Assembly: GCF_016862075.1 (NCBI RefSeq)
Contig: NZ_BOMG01000061.1
Location: 1 to 64,000, forward strand
DNA from: Actinoplanes couchii
GTDB taxonomy: Bacteria; Actinomycetota; Actinomycetes; Mycobacteriales; Micromonosporaceae
DNA length: 64,000 nt
Direction of reading: 5' to 3'
The position numbers and the translations under genes are program-made. Shown piece by piece: positions 9,196 through 17,417 of the stretch; position 1 is the stretch's first letter; every line of letters begins with the position of its first letter. The notes beneath the pieces were generated by a model. The model saw nothing but the letters and a program-made list of their open reading frames with translations. It was not told the origin of the DNA and did not search any database.

Positions 9196-9765
9196 TCAGG
9201 CCGCGATGGAGACGAGCAGGTTCTCGACCGGAACCCGGTCACGCGGGGCCGCCTCGCGCTCGGCGAACGGCTCGGCCAGCACGCCGAACTCGTCACGCCG
9301 GCCGACGGCGAGCACCACCTGCGGGGTCAGTCCGGGCTGCCCGAGCAGCTCGGTGACCCGGGCCCGGTCGAACCCGCCGAGCTGGTGCACGGCGATGCCG
9401 TCGTGCTGGGCCTGCACCGACAGGTGCGCGACGGCCTGGCCGGTGTCGTAGACGGCCCACGGCCGCTCGGTGCCGTCCGGGGTGGTGGTCTCGGCGGCCG
9501 CGACGATCAGGGCCGACGCGGCGTGCGCCCACACCTGGTTGCCGGGGGCGAGGGCCTCGAGGACCTTGGTGTGCGCCTCGGTGCCGCGCTCGGCGACGGC
9601 GAACCGCCACGGCTGGGTGTTGGAGGCGCTCGGCGCCCACCGGGCCGCCTCCAGCAACGTGGTCAGCTGCTCCTTGCTGAGCTCGTGCCGGTTGTCGAAG
9701 GCGCGGGGGCTCCAGCGCTCGGTGAGCAGCGGGTGCAGCGGCGCGGTGGTGGTGGCGTTCTTCAT
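9196..9765 (-). CDS. nitroreductase-family FMN oxidoreductase
   Basis: The 189-residue protein opens with the family pattern RWSPRAFDNRHELS and then LLEAARWAPSASNTQPWRF, the FMN-binding Arg and Ser/Asn region of NAD(P)H-dependent nitroreductases. The C-terminal glycine-rich segment near AVGRRDEFG is also typical. It lies 18 bp downstream of the GTP cyclohydrolase gene in the same operon. It could reduce a flavin-like or pyrimidine intermediate, or act in detoxification. Confidence 0.85.
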   Translation of the reverse strand: MKNATTTAPLHPLLTERWSPRAFDNRHELSKEQLTTLLEAARWAPSASNTQPWRFAVAERGTEAHTKVLEALAPGNQVWAHAASALIVAAAETTTPDGTERPWAVYDTGQAVAHLSVQAQHDGIAVHQLGGFDRARVTELLGQPGLTPQVVLAVGRRDEFGVLAEPFAEREAAPRDRVPVENLLVSIAA

Positions 9766-9783
9766 GATGTCTCGTAAGACCTT

Positions 9784-10416
9784 TCAGGCTGCGGACGGCA
9801 GGTTGATCGTGTGCGCGGTGTGGTCGCGCTTGGTGGTGAGATAGCGGGCATTGGCGGCGGACAGGTGCACCCCGGTCGGCACCTGGTCGAGGACCTGGAC
9901 GCCGAGCGCGGCGAGCTGTGCCGCCTTGTCGGGGTTGTTGCTGAGCAGCCGGATCCGGTCGGCGCCGAGGGTGGTCAGCATCTGCGCGGCGGCGGTGTAG
10001 TCGCGCTCGTCCTCGCCCCGCCCGAGCGCCAGGTTGGCCTGGTAGGTGTCGAGGCCGCTGTCCTGCAGCGCGTAGGCGTCGAGCTTGGCGTAGAGGCCGA
10101 TCCCGCGGCCCTCCTGGCGCAGGTAGAGCAGGAACCCGCCGGCCTCGGTGATGCGCTCGGCGGCCTCGCGCAGCTGCGGCCCGCAGTCGCAGCGCTCACT
10201 GCCGAAGACGTCCCCGGTCAGGCATTCGCTGTGCGGCCGGACCAGCGGTGACGTGGTGTTCTGCCAGTCGCCGAGGCCGAGGGCGAGGTGTTCGCGGCCG
10301 TCGGCCAGGCCGGTGAAGGTGAACACGTCGGCCGTCGTCGAGTACCCGTCGGGGAACCGTAACGGCACCGTCACCCGCGTGCGCACCTGTGCCGTCACGC
10401 CGATCATGGCAGTCAT
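9784..10416 (-). CDS. ribA: GTP cyclohydrolase II
   Basis: The 210-residue protein converts GTP to 2,5-diamino-6-ribosylamino-4-pyrimidinone phosphate, formate and pyrophosphate. The zinc ligands are C65, C76 and C78 in HSECLTGDVFGSERCDC, and the GTP site includes LRQEGRGIGL. It is a stand-alone RibA, not fused to the RibB domain as in the main actinobacterial riboflavin operon. No other riboflavin gene is nearby, so this is probably a second, specialised copy. It is the first gene of the operon with nitroreductase, deaminase and MarR. Confidence 0.88.
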   Translation of the reverse strand: MTAMIGVTAQVRTRVTVPLRFPDGYSTTADVFTFTGLADGREHLALGLGDWQNTTSPLVRPHSECLTGDVFGSERCDCGPQLREAAERITEAGGFLLYLRQEGRGIGLYAKLDAYALQDSGLDTYQANLALGRGEDERDYTAAAQMLTTLGADRIRLLSNNPDKAAQLAALGVQVLDQVPTGVHLSAANARYLTTKRDHTAHTINLPSAA

Positions 10417-10432
10417 CCCGAACCCCCAAGCT

Positions 10433-10482
10433 TTGTTGAACCTTCACCAACAAGAGTCGACCTCAAATGTTGAAGAATCAAC
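10433..10482. promoter_or_regulatory. palindromic operator candidates upstream of the ribA operon
   Basis: TTGTTG at 10433-10438 and CAACAA at 10448-10453 form a perfect inverted repeat with a 9-nt spacer. A second palindrome is GTTGA-N4-TCAAC at 10469-10482, and TCAA-ATG-TTGA at 10463-10473 overlaps it. AT-rich TTGA/TCAA half-sites are common in MarR operators, and the operon encodes a MarR protein. Confidence 0.55.
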
Positions 10483-10504
10483 TAAACGCGGTGAGTTCTA
10501 GATC

Positions 10505-11071
10505 ATGCCGATGGCCCTTGCGGGTCAGGGCGGATCGGAGGAAAGTACAGCGCTTGTCATCCGTACCGCCGAAGTCAAGATCGTTTTTGCCGGGCAGGGT
10601 ATGGGCGTGTTGTACGGGCGCCCCCCTCAGTCCTGGCGGTCGGCGGGGTTGATCCTGCTGGCCGTCCTCGTGTTGTGCGGCGCCGGGGCGGTGATCATCA
10701 GCCTCCGCATCGACCGGGACGGTGGCGCGGTGTGGGCCACCGGCGTCCCGGCCGAACCGTCCGGCCCGGCACCGCCGTCCCCGTCGCCGTCACCCACGCC
10801 GTCGGCGACCCCGGAACCGTCGGTGTCCAGCCCGGCCCCGGTGAGGCCGACCAGCCGCCCGGTGACCCGCCGCCCGTCCTCGCCGTCACCCCGGCCCACC
10901 GCGCCCCGCTCGCCGTCCCCGGCCGTGCCGTCCGCCGGCCCCAGCGCGGAACCGGTCCAGCTCGGCGGGACCTGCTCCCCGGAGGGCAGCGAGGGCCGGA
11001 CCGCCTTCGGTGTCCGGGTGTTCTGCCGGGCCGGATTCCTCGGCGGGCAGCCGCGCTGGCGCCTGTTGTGA
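10505..11071 (+). CDS. single-pass membrane protein with Pro/Ser-rich extracellular stalk
   Basis: As drawn it has 188 residues; an ATG at 10601 (156 residues) is an equally plausible start because it places the transmembrane helix (AGLILLAVLVLCGAG) close to the N terminus. After the membrane segment comes about 70 residues dominated by Pro, Ser and Thr, then a short C-terminal module with two cysteines (TCSPEGSEGRT, VFCRAG). I know similar tails in actinobacterial envelope proteins but no defined function. It converges on the kinase gene at 11075 with a 3-bp gap. Confidence 0.6.
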   Translation: MPMALAGQGGSEESTALVIRTAEVKIVFAGQGMGVLYGRPPQSWRSAGLILLAVLVLCGAGAVIISLRIDRDGGAVWATGVPAEPSGPAPPSPSPSPTPSATPEPSVSSPAPVRPTSRPVTRRPSSPSPRPTAPRSPSPAVPSAGPSAEPVQLGGTCSPEGSEGRTAFGVRVFCRAGFLGGQPRWRLL

Positions 11072-11074
11072 GCG

Positions 11075-12631
11075 TTAACTCTGCAGGGTGAAAGAAGTGA
11101 CCGCGGGGAAGTCCCTGGCCTTGGTCGCGGCGAACCGGCCCGGCTCGGCGTTCCAGTAGACGTAGCCGTACTTGGCGCTGCTCAGCCAGTAGGTGGGCAG
11201 CACCCCGCTCTTCGCCCCGGTCGGCGTCAGGAAGAACAGCAGGTCGTCGTCCTCGATGGCGATGTCGAAGGTCTGGTGCCCGGACCGGTCGATCATCTGA
11301 CTCCGGCTCAGGTCACAGGCGGTCCAGGCCGGGACGGCGCCACCGGTCAGACAGTCGCGCCGCTGGTCGGACAGGCGGAGGACCAGATAGATCTGACCGA
11401 AGGAGTACGTGGTCTGGATGGCGTGGTCGACCGAGATCCGGGCGCCCGAGTCGCCGAGCGTCAGCGCCCCGTCCGGGCCGCTCTCCAGGAGCTTGCCGGC
11501 CTCCACGGCCCGCAGCCGCAGGGTCCGGCCCGAGTCCAGCGCCGCGTTCTCGTAGAGCTCCTTGTTCGGCAGCGGGTCGGGGGAGTAGGCCGGCAGCACC
11601 ACCGGCGGCGGTGACGTGTCCCCGCGCGGCTCCCCGCCCGGGCCGGCGGTCAGCTGGTAACCGGCCACCCCGAGCCCGGTGATCGCCGTGACCACTGCCA
11701 CCGCCCCGGCGTGCAGCCGCCGGATCGGCCGGGCCCGCGGCAGCGCCGGCCGCGGTGCCGGCTGGGCGGCGGGAGCCGGCGCCCGCCCGGTGGCCGACGC
11801 TGCCGGGAGCGCCAGCTGCGGGCTCTTGAGCAGGACGTCCAGGACCTGCTGGGCGGTCGGCCGGCGCTCCGGCGCCTTGCCCAGCGCGCCCTCGACGACG
11901 GTGCGCAGCGGACCGTCCAGCCCGTCCAGGTTCGGCTGCTGGGTCAGGATCTTCATCGCCGTCGCGGTCGGCGAGTCGCTCTCGAACGGGGTCCGGCCGG
12001 TTGCCGCGTACGCGACGAGCACCCCCCAGGCGAAGATGTCGGCAGCCGGGGTCACGTCCGCCCCGGCCACCGACTCGAAGCGTTCCGGCGCCATGTACGA
12101 CACCGTGCCGACCATCTGGTTGGTCCGGGTGTGCGCGCTGGTCAGGTCGGTGGTCCGGGCGATCCCGAAGTCGATCACCTTGATGCCGCCGCTGGTCAGC
12201 AGCACGTTGCCGGGCTTGAGATCGCGGTGGATCACCCCGGCGCCGTGGATCGCGGCGAGCGCCGTCGCCGACCCGACGGCGAGACCGGTCAGCGCCGGCC
12301 CGTGCAGCGGCCCCCGCTCCCGGACCACCTGGCTCAGCGGCGGGCCCTCGATGTACTCGAAGACCAGGTACGGCGTGTGGTGCTCGGGGTCGGCGTCGAG
12401 CACCGCGGCGGTGCAGAACGACGGCACCTCCCGGGCCCGCCGGGCCTCGCTGCGGAACCGGGCCCGGTACTCCGGGTCGTCGGCGAACTCCGGCCGGATC
12501 ACCTTGATCGCCACCCGCAGGTGCCGTCCACTCTCGACGCCCAGGTAGACGGCGCCCATGCCGCCCTGACTCAGTCGCGACAGGACGCGATAGCGGCCCA
12601 GGGTGACGGGATCACCGGGCAGCAGGGGCAT
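11075..12631 (-). CDS. membrane Ser/Thr protein kinase (Hanks type)
   Basis: The 518-residue protein has a complete kinase domain (about 10-265): glycine loop SQGGMG, catalytic Lys in VAIKVIRPEF, HRDLKPGN, DFGIAR and APE. A Pro/Ala-rich linker, one transmembrane helix near residue 310 and a 200-residue extracytoplasmic domain with two cysteines follow. There are no PASTA repeats, so it senses something other than muropeptides. ATG at 12631 is used; a GTG two codons earlier is possible. The domain order matches the second kinase at 60008, and the two are probably paralogues. Confidence 0.88.
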   Translation of the reverse strand: MPLLPGDPVTLGRYRVLSRLSQGGMGAVYLGVESGRHLRVAIKVIRPEFADDPEYRARFRSEARRAREVPSFCTAAVLDADPEHHTPYLVFEYIEGPPLSQVVRERGPLHGPALTGLAVGSATALAAIHGAGVIHRDLKPGNVLLTSGGIKVIDFGIARTTDLTSAHTRTNQMVGTVSYMAPERFESVAGADVTPAADIFAWGVLVAYAATGRTPFESDSPTATAMKILTQQPNLDGLDGPLRTVVEGALGKAPERRPTAQQVLDVLLKSPQLALPAASATGRAPAPAAQPAPRPALPRARPIRRLHAGAVAVVTAITGLGVAGYQLTAGPGGEPRGDTSPPPVVLPAYSPDPLPNKELYENAALDSGRTLRLRAVEAGKLLESGPDGALTLGDSGARISVDHAIQTTYSFGQIYLVLRLSDQRRDCLTGGAVPAWTACDLSRSQMIDRSGHQTFDIAIEDDDLLFFLTPTGAKSGVLPTYWLSSAKYGYVYWNAEPGRFAATKARDFPAVTSFTLQS

Positions 12632-12812
12632 CGACACGAGGATGCAAGATACAGGTTCGTCATTTCGCCCGCTGGCCGTCCGGGGACTCCGGGCCCATGA
12701 TCACGACCCCGCGGCGGTGGCGGGCACCGGGTCCGCGCAGGTGACCGGCGTCTCCGGCGGCCGGTAGGTGAACTCCCGGCGAACGATGCCGATCGGCCCG
12801 GCGGATCCCGGG

Positions 12813-13412
12813 TCAGCGCAGCAGCACCCGGCCCGGCTGAGCGGTGGCCTGGAAGACCGCGATCACCGTGCCGTCCGCCCCGGCCGCCGACCAGAAGTGC
12901 CCGGCGAAGGTCTTCTGCTCGTACGCCTGCCCGGCCTCGACCGTCGCGTACGGCGACAGTTTGCCGTTCTCGTCGACCCAGGAGAGCACCACCGCGTCGG
13001 CACGCTCGTTGACGAACACGATCCGGGTGTCCGCCCCGTCCTCGACGCTGCGCAGCGACGCGATCAGGGCGGCGGGCAGGGCGTTCAGCTCGGGCCAGGT
13101 CGCCGGGTCGCCGGGATCGGCGGACGCGGCGGGTCCGGCCGAGGCCGAGGCGGTGGTGGTGGCCGCACCGGCGGCCGGAAGCGGTGTGGACGACGGCCAC
13201 AGCTGGACCAGCATCACGACACCACCGGCGCCGAGGACGGCCGCGAGGGCGAGGACCACCACGATCAGCCGCCGGTTGCCGGGCCCGGGGCCGGCTTCGG
13301 GTTCCGGCGCCGGCGGGGCGGTCTCGGTGAGCGGGCTGGTGTCCACTTCGACCAGCGGCGGATCGTAGGGATCCACCGCCGGCGCCATGCGGCCGGAGGG
13401 TTCGTCTGTCAC
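12813..13412 (-). CDS. membrane-anchored VHL beta-domain protein
   Basis: The 199-residue protein has a cytoplasmic Pro-rich N terminus, one transmembrane helix (about 47-70), an Ala/Ser linker and a C-terminal domain at 119-197. That domain follows the von Hippel-Lindau beta domain: LRSV, IVFVNERADAVVLSWVD, PYATVEAG and TFAGHFW are in the order and spacing of the human domain. The start is GTG at 13412, overlapping the methyltransferase stop in GTGA, so the two are coupled. Function in bacteria is unknown; the domain would lie outside the cell. Confidence 0.75.
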   Translation of the reverse strand: MTDEPSGRMAPAVDPYDPPLVEVDTSPLTETAPPAPEPEAGPGPGNRRLIVVVLALAAVLGAGGVVMLVQLWPSSTPLPAAGAATTTASASAGPAASADPGDPATWPELNALPAALIASLRSVEDGADTRIVFVNERADAVVLSWVDENGKLSPYATVEAGQAYEQKTFAGHFWSAAGADGTVIAVFQATAQPGRVLLR

Positions 13413-14053
13413 CCGCCCAGAATATTGATCATGGCTGGTGTCTCGGCGACCAGGGCCGCGTGCGCCCGGTGGGTGCCCTCGGCCGGCCGCTGCCGCCGCT
13501 CGATCTCGGTGAACCCGGCCGCCGACAGCCGTGCCGCGAACTCGCCGGCCGGCCACCGGTAGGCGGTGATCACCTTGTGGTCGAACGCCTCCACCGCGTC
13601 GCCGTCGAAGAACCCGGCCACCAGCACACCACCGGGCGCCAGGACCCGGCGCAACTCGGCGAGCACCGGATCCAGCCCGTCCGGCGGCAGGTGGATCAGG
13701 GAATACCAGACCAGGATCCCGGCGATCGTACGGTCGTCGAAGGCGAGTTCCCGCATCGAGCCGAGCCGGTAGTCACCGCCCGGATCGGCCGCCCGGGCGT
13801 GCTCGACGAACTCCGGCACCATGTCGATGCCGACCGCGTCCACCCCGAGCGCCCGCAGGTGGGCGGTGTAGTGGCCCGGCCCGCAACCGAGGTCGAGCAC
13901 GGTCCCGGGCCGGTCCAGGTGCCGGCTGATCAGGTCGAGATCGTCGGCGTGCACCTTGGTGGTGCCACCGAACAGGTCGATGTAGAGCGCGGAGACCGCG
14001 GAGTACGCCCCGGCTACCTCCCGGACCAGAGGGTCCTCTCGATCAGCCACCAC
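13409..14053 (-). CDS. class I SAM-dependent methyltransferase
   Basis: SAM motif I is VLDLGCGPGHYTAHL and the acidic end of strand 2 is GIDM, followed by a motif near ILVWYSLIHLPPD typical of UbiE/COQ5-like methyltransferases. The start is uncertain: GTG codons at 14053 and 14050 fit the family, and any start in this region overlaps the upstream small membrane-protein gene by about 40 bp. Substrate unknown. It belongs to the operon running from 15191 to 12813. Confidence 0.78.
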   Translation of the reverse strand: MVADREDPLVREVAGAYSAVSALYIDLFGGTTKVHADDLDLISRHLDRPGTVLDLGCGPGHYTAHLRALGVDAVGIDMVPEFVEHARAADPGGDYRLGSMRELAFDDRTIAGILVWYSLIHLPPDGLDPVLAELRRVLAPGGVLVAGFFDGDAVEAFDHKVITAYRWPAGEFAARLSAAGFTEIERRQRPAEGTHRAHAALVAETPAMINILGG

Positions 14054-14247
14054 GCGCCGATCACGCCGATCGCCAGCGGCGTCATCACGTACCACTCGCC
14101 CATCACCCCGAAGTCGTCGGAACGGCCCATCGTGTGCAGCAGGCTGAAACCGGCGAACAGCAGCACGGCCACGCCGATCGCAACGTACCGGAAAACCATG
14201 CGGCCGGTGCTCATCGGGGCGGGGGTCTCGGTGCTCTCGTCGTCCAT
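14014..14247 (-). CDS. small membrane protein, two transmembrane helices
   Basis: A 77-residue protein with two hydrophobic segments (about 18-37 and 53-71) and an N terminus rich in Asp, Glu and Thr. The gene begins 8 bp after the upstream NAD(P)-binding protein gene and overlaps the methyltransferase gene, so it is an operon member. I do not recognise the family. Confidence 0.65.
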   Translation of the reverse strand: MDDESTETPAPMSTGRMVFRYVAIGVAVLLFAGFSLLHTMGRSDDFGVMGEWYVMTPLAIGVIGAWWLIERTLWSGR

Positions 14248-14255
14248 GGCGGGAA

Positions 14256-15191
14256 CTATGCCAGTCGATGGTTCCCGGCGGATCCGACGGTGGCCGGATA
14301 CCGTTCTATACCGGAGGGTAGAGGGAAGTCCCGCGCGTCGAACATCGCTCCGGCCGACGCCACTCCCGGCCCACGGAACCGGCCGTCCAGCAGCCGGGTC
14401 ACCGCCTCCACGGCCAGCGGCGCGCTCGTCGCGTAGATGTCCCGGCCGGTCACCGTGATCCGCCGCGTGTCGTCGCCGGTGCGCACGTGGACGTCCACGG
14501 TGAACGTCTCCGGTGCCTCCCGTTCCCCGGCGGCGGCCAGCTCACCGGCCGCCGCCACCGACATGTGGCTGCGGATCTCGCCGACCGTGAGATGGCTGGG
14601 GATCGTGACGACCTCGGCCATCGTGAACCCGCTGAGCACCGGCCGGGTGGCACCGGGGAACTCCCACCGCACCACCGGGAGCGGGCTGTCGTCGCGGTAG
14701 TAGTCGAGACGGCCGCCGGTGAACCGGACCCGCCGCCCGTCGCGGCGTTCCCGGGACACCGCGCCGGCGGTCAGGGTGCCGCGGGTGGGCTGCCAGCCGC
14801 TCAGCCCGTAGGCCACGTCGATCGTGTCCACCGCCGTCGTGTCGGTGATCGCGGAGACCAGCAGGTCCGCGAGCCCGCCGAAGAACGCCATGGCCGGGAC
14901 GATCGGGATCGGCGCCCCGGCGAACCGGGTGAAGGTGTCGGCGTTCGCCTCGATCTCGGCGGCCACGTCCACGTACGGGACGCCCGCGCCGATCGCCGCC
15001 TCGATCACCGGACCGGCCGTGGTCGCGAACGGCCCCGCACAGTTGATCACCGCCGCCGCGCCGCGCAGGTCGAGCGGATCCGCCCGGCCGATCGATCGCA
15101 CCCGGAAACCCCGTCCGATCAGCTCCTTCACCACAAAACCACCGGTGTGCCCGTACGCGCCGACCACGGCGACCTCGTTACCCGTACTCAT
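14256..15191 (-). CDS. saccharopine dehydrogenase-like NAD(P)-binding protein
   Basis: The 311-residue protein starts with a Rossmann motif GAYGHTGGFV and continues with INCAGPF, both typical of the saccharopine dehydrogenase-like / trans-acting enoyl reductase superfamily. Start ATG 15191 places the nucleotide motif at residues 11-16. It is divergent from the GlxA regulator at 15263 and heads a four-gene operon. Its substrate is not predictable. Confidence 0.75.
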   Translation of the reverse strand: MSTGNEVAVVGAYGHTGGFVVKELIGRGFRVRSIGRADPLDLRGAAAVINCAGPFATTAGPVIEAAIGAGVPYVDVAAEIEANADTFTRFAGAPIPIVPAMAFFGGLADLLVSAITDTTAVDTIDVAYGLSGWQPTRGTLTAGAVSRERRDGRRVRFTGGRLDYYRDDSPLPVVRWEFPGATRPVLSGFTMAEVVTIPSHLTVGEIRSHMSVAAAGELAAAGEREAPETFTVDVHVRTGDDTRRITVTGRDIYATSAPLAVEAVTRLLDGRFRGPGVASAGAMFDARDFPLPSGIERYPATVGSAGNHRLA

Positions 15192-15228
15192 GGGGAAGAG
15201 CCTGAAGGTTGTGGCCCCCGCGGACGAG

Positions 15229-15263
15229 TGTCCGGAACGACGTCTCCCGTACAGTTTCGGACA
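15229..15263. promoter_or_regulatory. inverted repeat in the divergent promoter
   Basis: TGTCCGGAAC at 15229-15238 pairs with GTTTCGGACA at 15254-15263, ten-base arms with one mismatch and a 15-nt spacer. It lies between the divergent GlxA regulator and the NAD(P)-binding protein operon and touches the regulator's start codon, suggesting autoregulation. Confidence 0.45.
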
Positions 15264-16201
15264 TGGCCACCATCGCGCTCGCCGCCGTCGACGGGATGCT
15301 GCACTTCGAGTTCGCGATGGCCTGCGAGATCTTCGCGCACGACCCGACCGGACTGGCCGATCCCTGGTACGACCTGGTCGTCTGCGCCGCCGGGCCGGTC
15401 GGCGCGGGCCGGTTCCGGATCGAGCCGGACGCCGGGCTGGATCGCCTCGCCACCGCCGACGTGGTGATCGTCCCGGCCGTCGCCGACGTCGGCGCACCGG
15501 TTCCGGAAGACCTCCTCCGCGCGGTCCGGGCCGCCCACGACGCGGGCGCCCGGATGGTGTCGCTGTGCACCGGCGCGTTCGTGCTCGGCGCCGCCGGGAT
15601 CCTCGACGGTCAGCGGGTGACCACGCACTGGGCGCACACCGCCGAACTCGCCGCCCGGTTCCCGGCCGCCCGGGTCGAACCGGACGTCCTCTACGTCGAC
15701 AACGGGACCGTGCTCGCCTCGGCCGGCAAGGCCGCCGCCATCGACCTCTGCCTGCATCTGATCCGCCGCGACCACGGCTCGACCGTCGCGAACGCGGTGG
15801 CCCGCCGGCTCGTCGTGCCGCCGCACCGCTCCGGCGGGCAGGCCCAGTTCGTCACCACCCCGGTCCCGGCCCGCTCCGGCCACCCGCTCGGCGACCTGGT
15901 GCCCTGGGTGCTGGCCCGCCTCGACCAGCCGCTGACCGTCGAGGACCTGGCCCGGCAGGCGGCCATGAGCTCCCGCAACCTGGCCCGGCACTTCCACGCG
16001 GCCACCGGCGAGACCCCGCTGCGGTGGCTGTCCGCGCAGCGCCTGGGCCGGGCCCGGGAGCTACTGGAGAACACCGACGACGGCGTCGAGGTGATCGCGC
16101 GGGCCTGCGGCCTGGGCACCGCGGCCACCCTGCGCCGGCATTTCCACCGGGCCGTCGGCGTGCCGCCGGACACCTACCGCCGGACGTTCCGCGGCCTTTG
16201 A
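15263..16201 (+). CDS. GlxA-type AraC regulator with DJ-1/PfpI domain
   Basis: The 312-residue protein has an N-terminal DJ-1/PfpI (class I amidotransferase-like) domain with the nucleophile-elbow CTGAF and the THWAHT stretch, then a C-terminal AraC pair of helix-turn-helices (about 215-312; AAMSSRNLARHF, CGLGTAATLRRHF). Such proteins sense small metabolites and activate adjacent genes. Candidates are the divergent operon and the lycopene cyclase gene 12 bp downstream. A paralogue lies at 56347. Confidence 0.87.
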   Translation: MATIALAAVDGMLHFEFAMACEIFAHDPTGLADPWYDLVVCAAGPVGAGRFRIEPDAGLDRLATADVVIVPAVADVGAPVPEDLLRAVRAAHDAGARMVSLCTGAFVLGAAGILDGQRVTTHWAHTAELAARFPAARVEPDVLYVDNGTVLASAGKAAAIDLCLHLIRRDHGSTVANAVARRLVVPPHRSGGQAQFVTTPVPARSGHPLGDLVPWVLARLDQPLTVEDLARQAAMSSRNLARHFHAATGETPLRWLSAQRLGRARELLENTDDGVEVIARACGLGTAATLRRHFHRAVGVPPDTYRRTFRGL

Positions 16202-16213
16202 CATGCTGGTCCG

Positions 16214-17356
16214 GTGACCGATCCCGCTGAAGTCGACATCGCCCTGGTCGGCGGCGGCGGCGCCGCGAGCCTGGTGCTGGCCGCCCTCGGCCCGGGCCCC
16301 CGGGTGGCGGTTGTCGACCCGGTGCACAAACGTGGTCAGGATCGGACATGGGCGTTCTGGGGCAGCCCCGGCACGTTCCTCGATCCGTTGCTCAGCGCGA
16401 GCTGGGACGCCGTCGACGTGGTGACCGCGTCGTCGCGCCGCACCCTCGATCTCCAGCCGCTGCGGTACGCCATGCTCCGCTCCGCCCCGCTCTACGAGCT
16501 GGCGAACAAGAACACCGCTGCGGTACGGGTGACAGCACCCGCCCACACCCTGCGCGACGACGGGGACCATGTCCTGGTCGGCGCACCGGACGGCACCCCG
16601 CTGGTGCGCGCCTCCTGGGTGCTCGACTCCCGCCCCCGCCCACCGGCGCGCCCCGGCCGCACGAACTGGCTGCAGCACTTCCGCGGCTGGTGGTTGGAAT
16701 CGGACAAGCCGGTGTTCGAGCCGGGACGTGCCGTCCTGATGGACTTCCGGACCCCGCAACCGGCCCGGGGTGTCTCGTTCGGCTACGTCCTGCCGGTGAG
16801 CGACAGGTTCGCCCTCGTCGAGTACACCGAGTTCTCCCCGGCGGTGCTGACCGGCGACGAGTACGACACCGCGCTGCGTGGTTACGCCGCGATCCTCGGG
16901 CTCGACCTGACGTCACTGCGGGTGAGGGAGGTGGAGGACGGGGTCATCCCGATGACCGACGGGGTGTTCGAGGCCCGGCCGTCGCCGCGGGTGGTCCGGA
17001 TCGGCACCGCGGGCGGCGCCACCCGCCCATCGACCGGCTTCACCTTCACCGCGATGGCCCGGCAGGCCGCGCAGATCGCCCGCGAGGTGGCGGCCGGCCG
17101 TCCCCCGGTGCCCGACGCCCCGTACCCGCCCCGGCACCGCTGGATGGACGCGGTCCAGTTGCGGGCCCTGGACCGGGGGCTGGTCGACGGGGTGGGGTTC
17201 TTCGAGCGGCTCTTCGACCGGAACCCGGCCACCCGGGTGCTGCGGTTCCTGGACGGGACCACCTCGTGGGCCGAGGACCTGGCGCTGATGTCGTCCAGCC
17301 CGCTGCTCCCGATGACCCGCGCGGCAGCCGGCGACGCGTGGGCCCGGATCCACTAG
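16214..17356 (+). CDS. crtY: lycopene cyclase family protein
   Basis: The 380-residue flavoprotein-like enzyme shows the CrtY/CrtL pattern: an N-terminal dinucleotide fold (VDIALVGGGGAASL), the DRTWAFW motif, LQHFRGWW, and the C-terminal GGATRPSTGFTF segment near the active site. It would cyclise the ends of lycopene to beta-rings at the membrane. No other carotenoid gene is in the window, so it is an orphan. The GTG start at 16214 lies 12 bp after the GlxA regulator. Confidence 0.85.
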   Translation: MTDPAEVDIALVGGGGAASLVLAALGPGPRVAVVDPVHKRGQDRTWAFWGSPGTFLDPLLSASWDAVDVVTASSRRTLDLQPLRYAMLRSAPLYELANKNTAAVRVTAPAHTLRDDGDHVLVGAPDGTPLVRASWVLDSRPRPPARPGRTNWLQHFRGWWLESDKPVFEPGRAVLMDFRTPQPARGVSFGYVLPVSDRFALVEYTEFSPAVLTGDEYDTALRGYAAILGLDLTSLRVREVEDGVIPMTDGVFEARPSPRVVRIGTAGGATRPSTGFTFTAMARQAAQIAREVAAGRPPVPDAPYPPRHRWMDAVQLRALDRGLVDGVGFFERLFDRNPATRVLRFLDGTTSWAEDLALMSSSPLLPMTRAAAGDAWARIH

Positions 17357-17417
17357 TGGCATTTTGCACTGCCCGTGCACTTGTCCGTCCCGAGCTGGAT
17401 GTTTAGCCTCACATGGC

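Noticed and set aside
15178..16173. Minus-strand frames within the GlxA regulator region
   Set aside because: The plus-strand protein has unmistakable DJ-1 and AraC motifs; the opposite frames show none.
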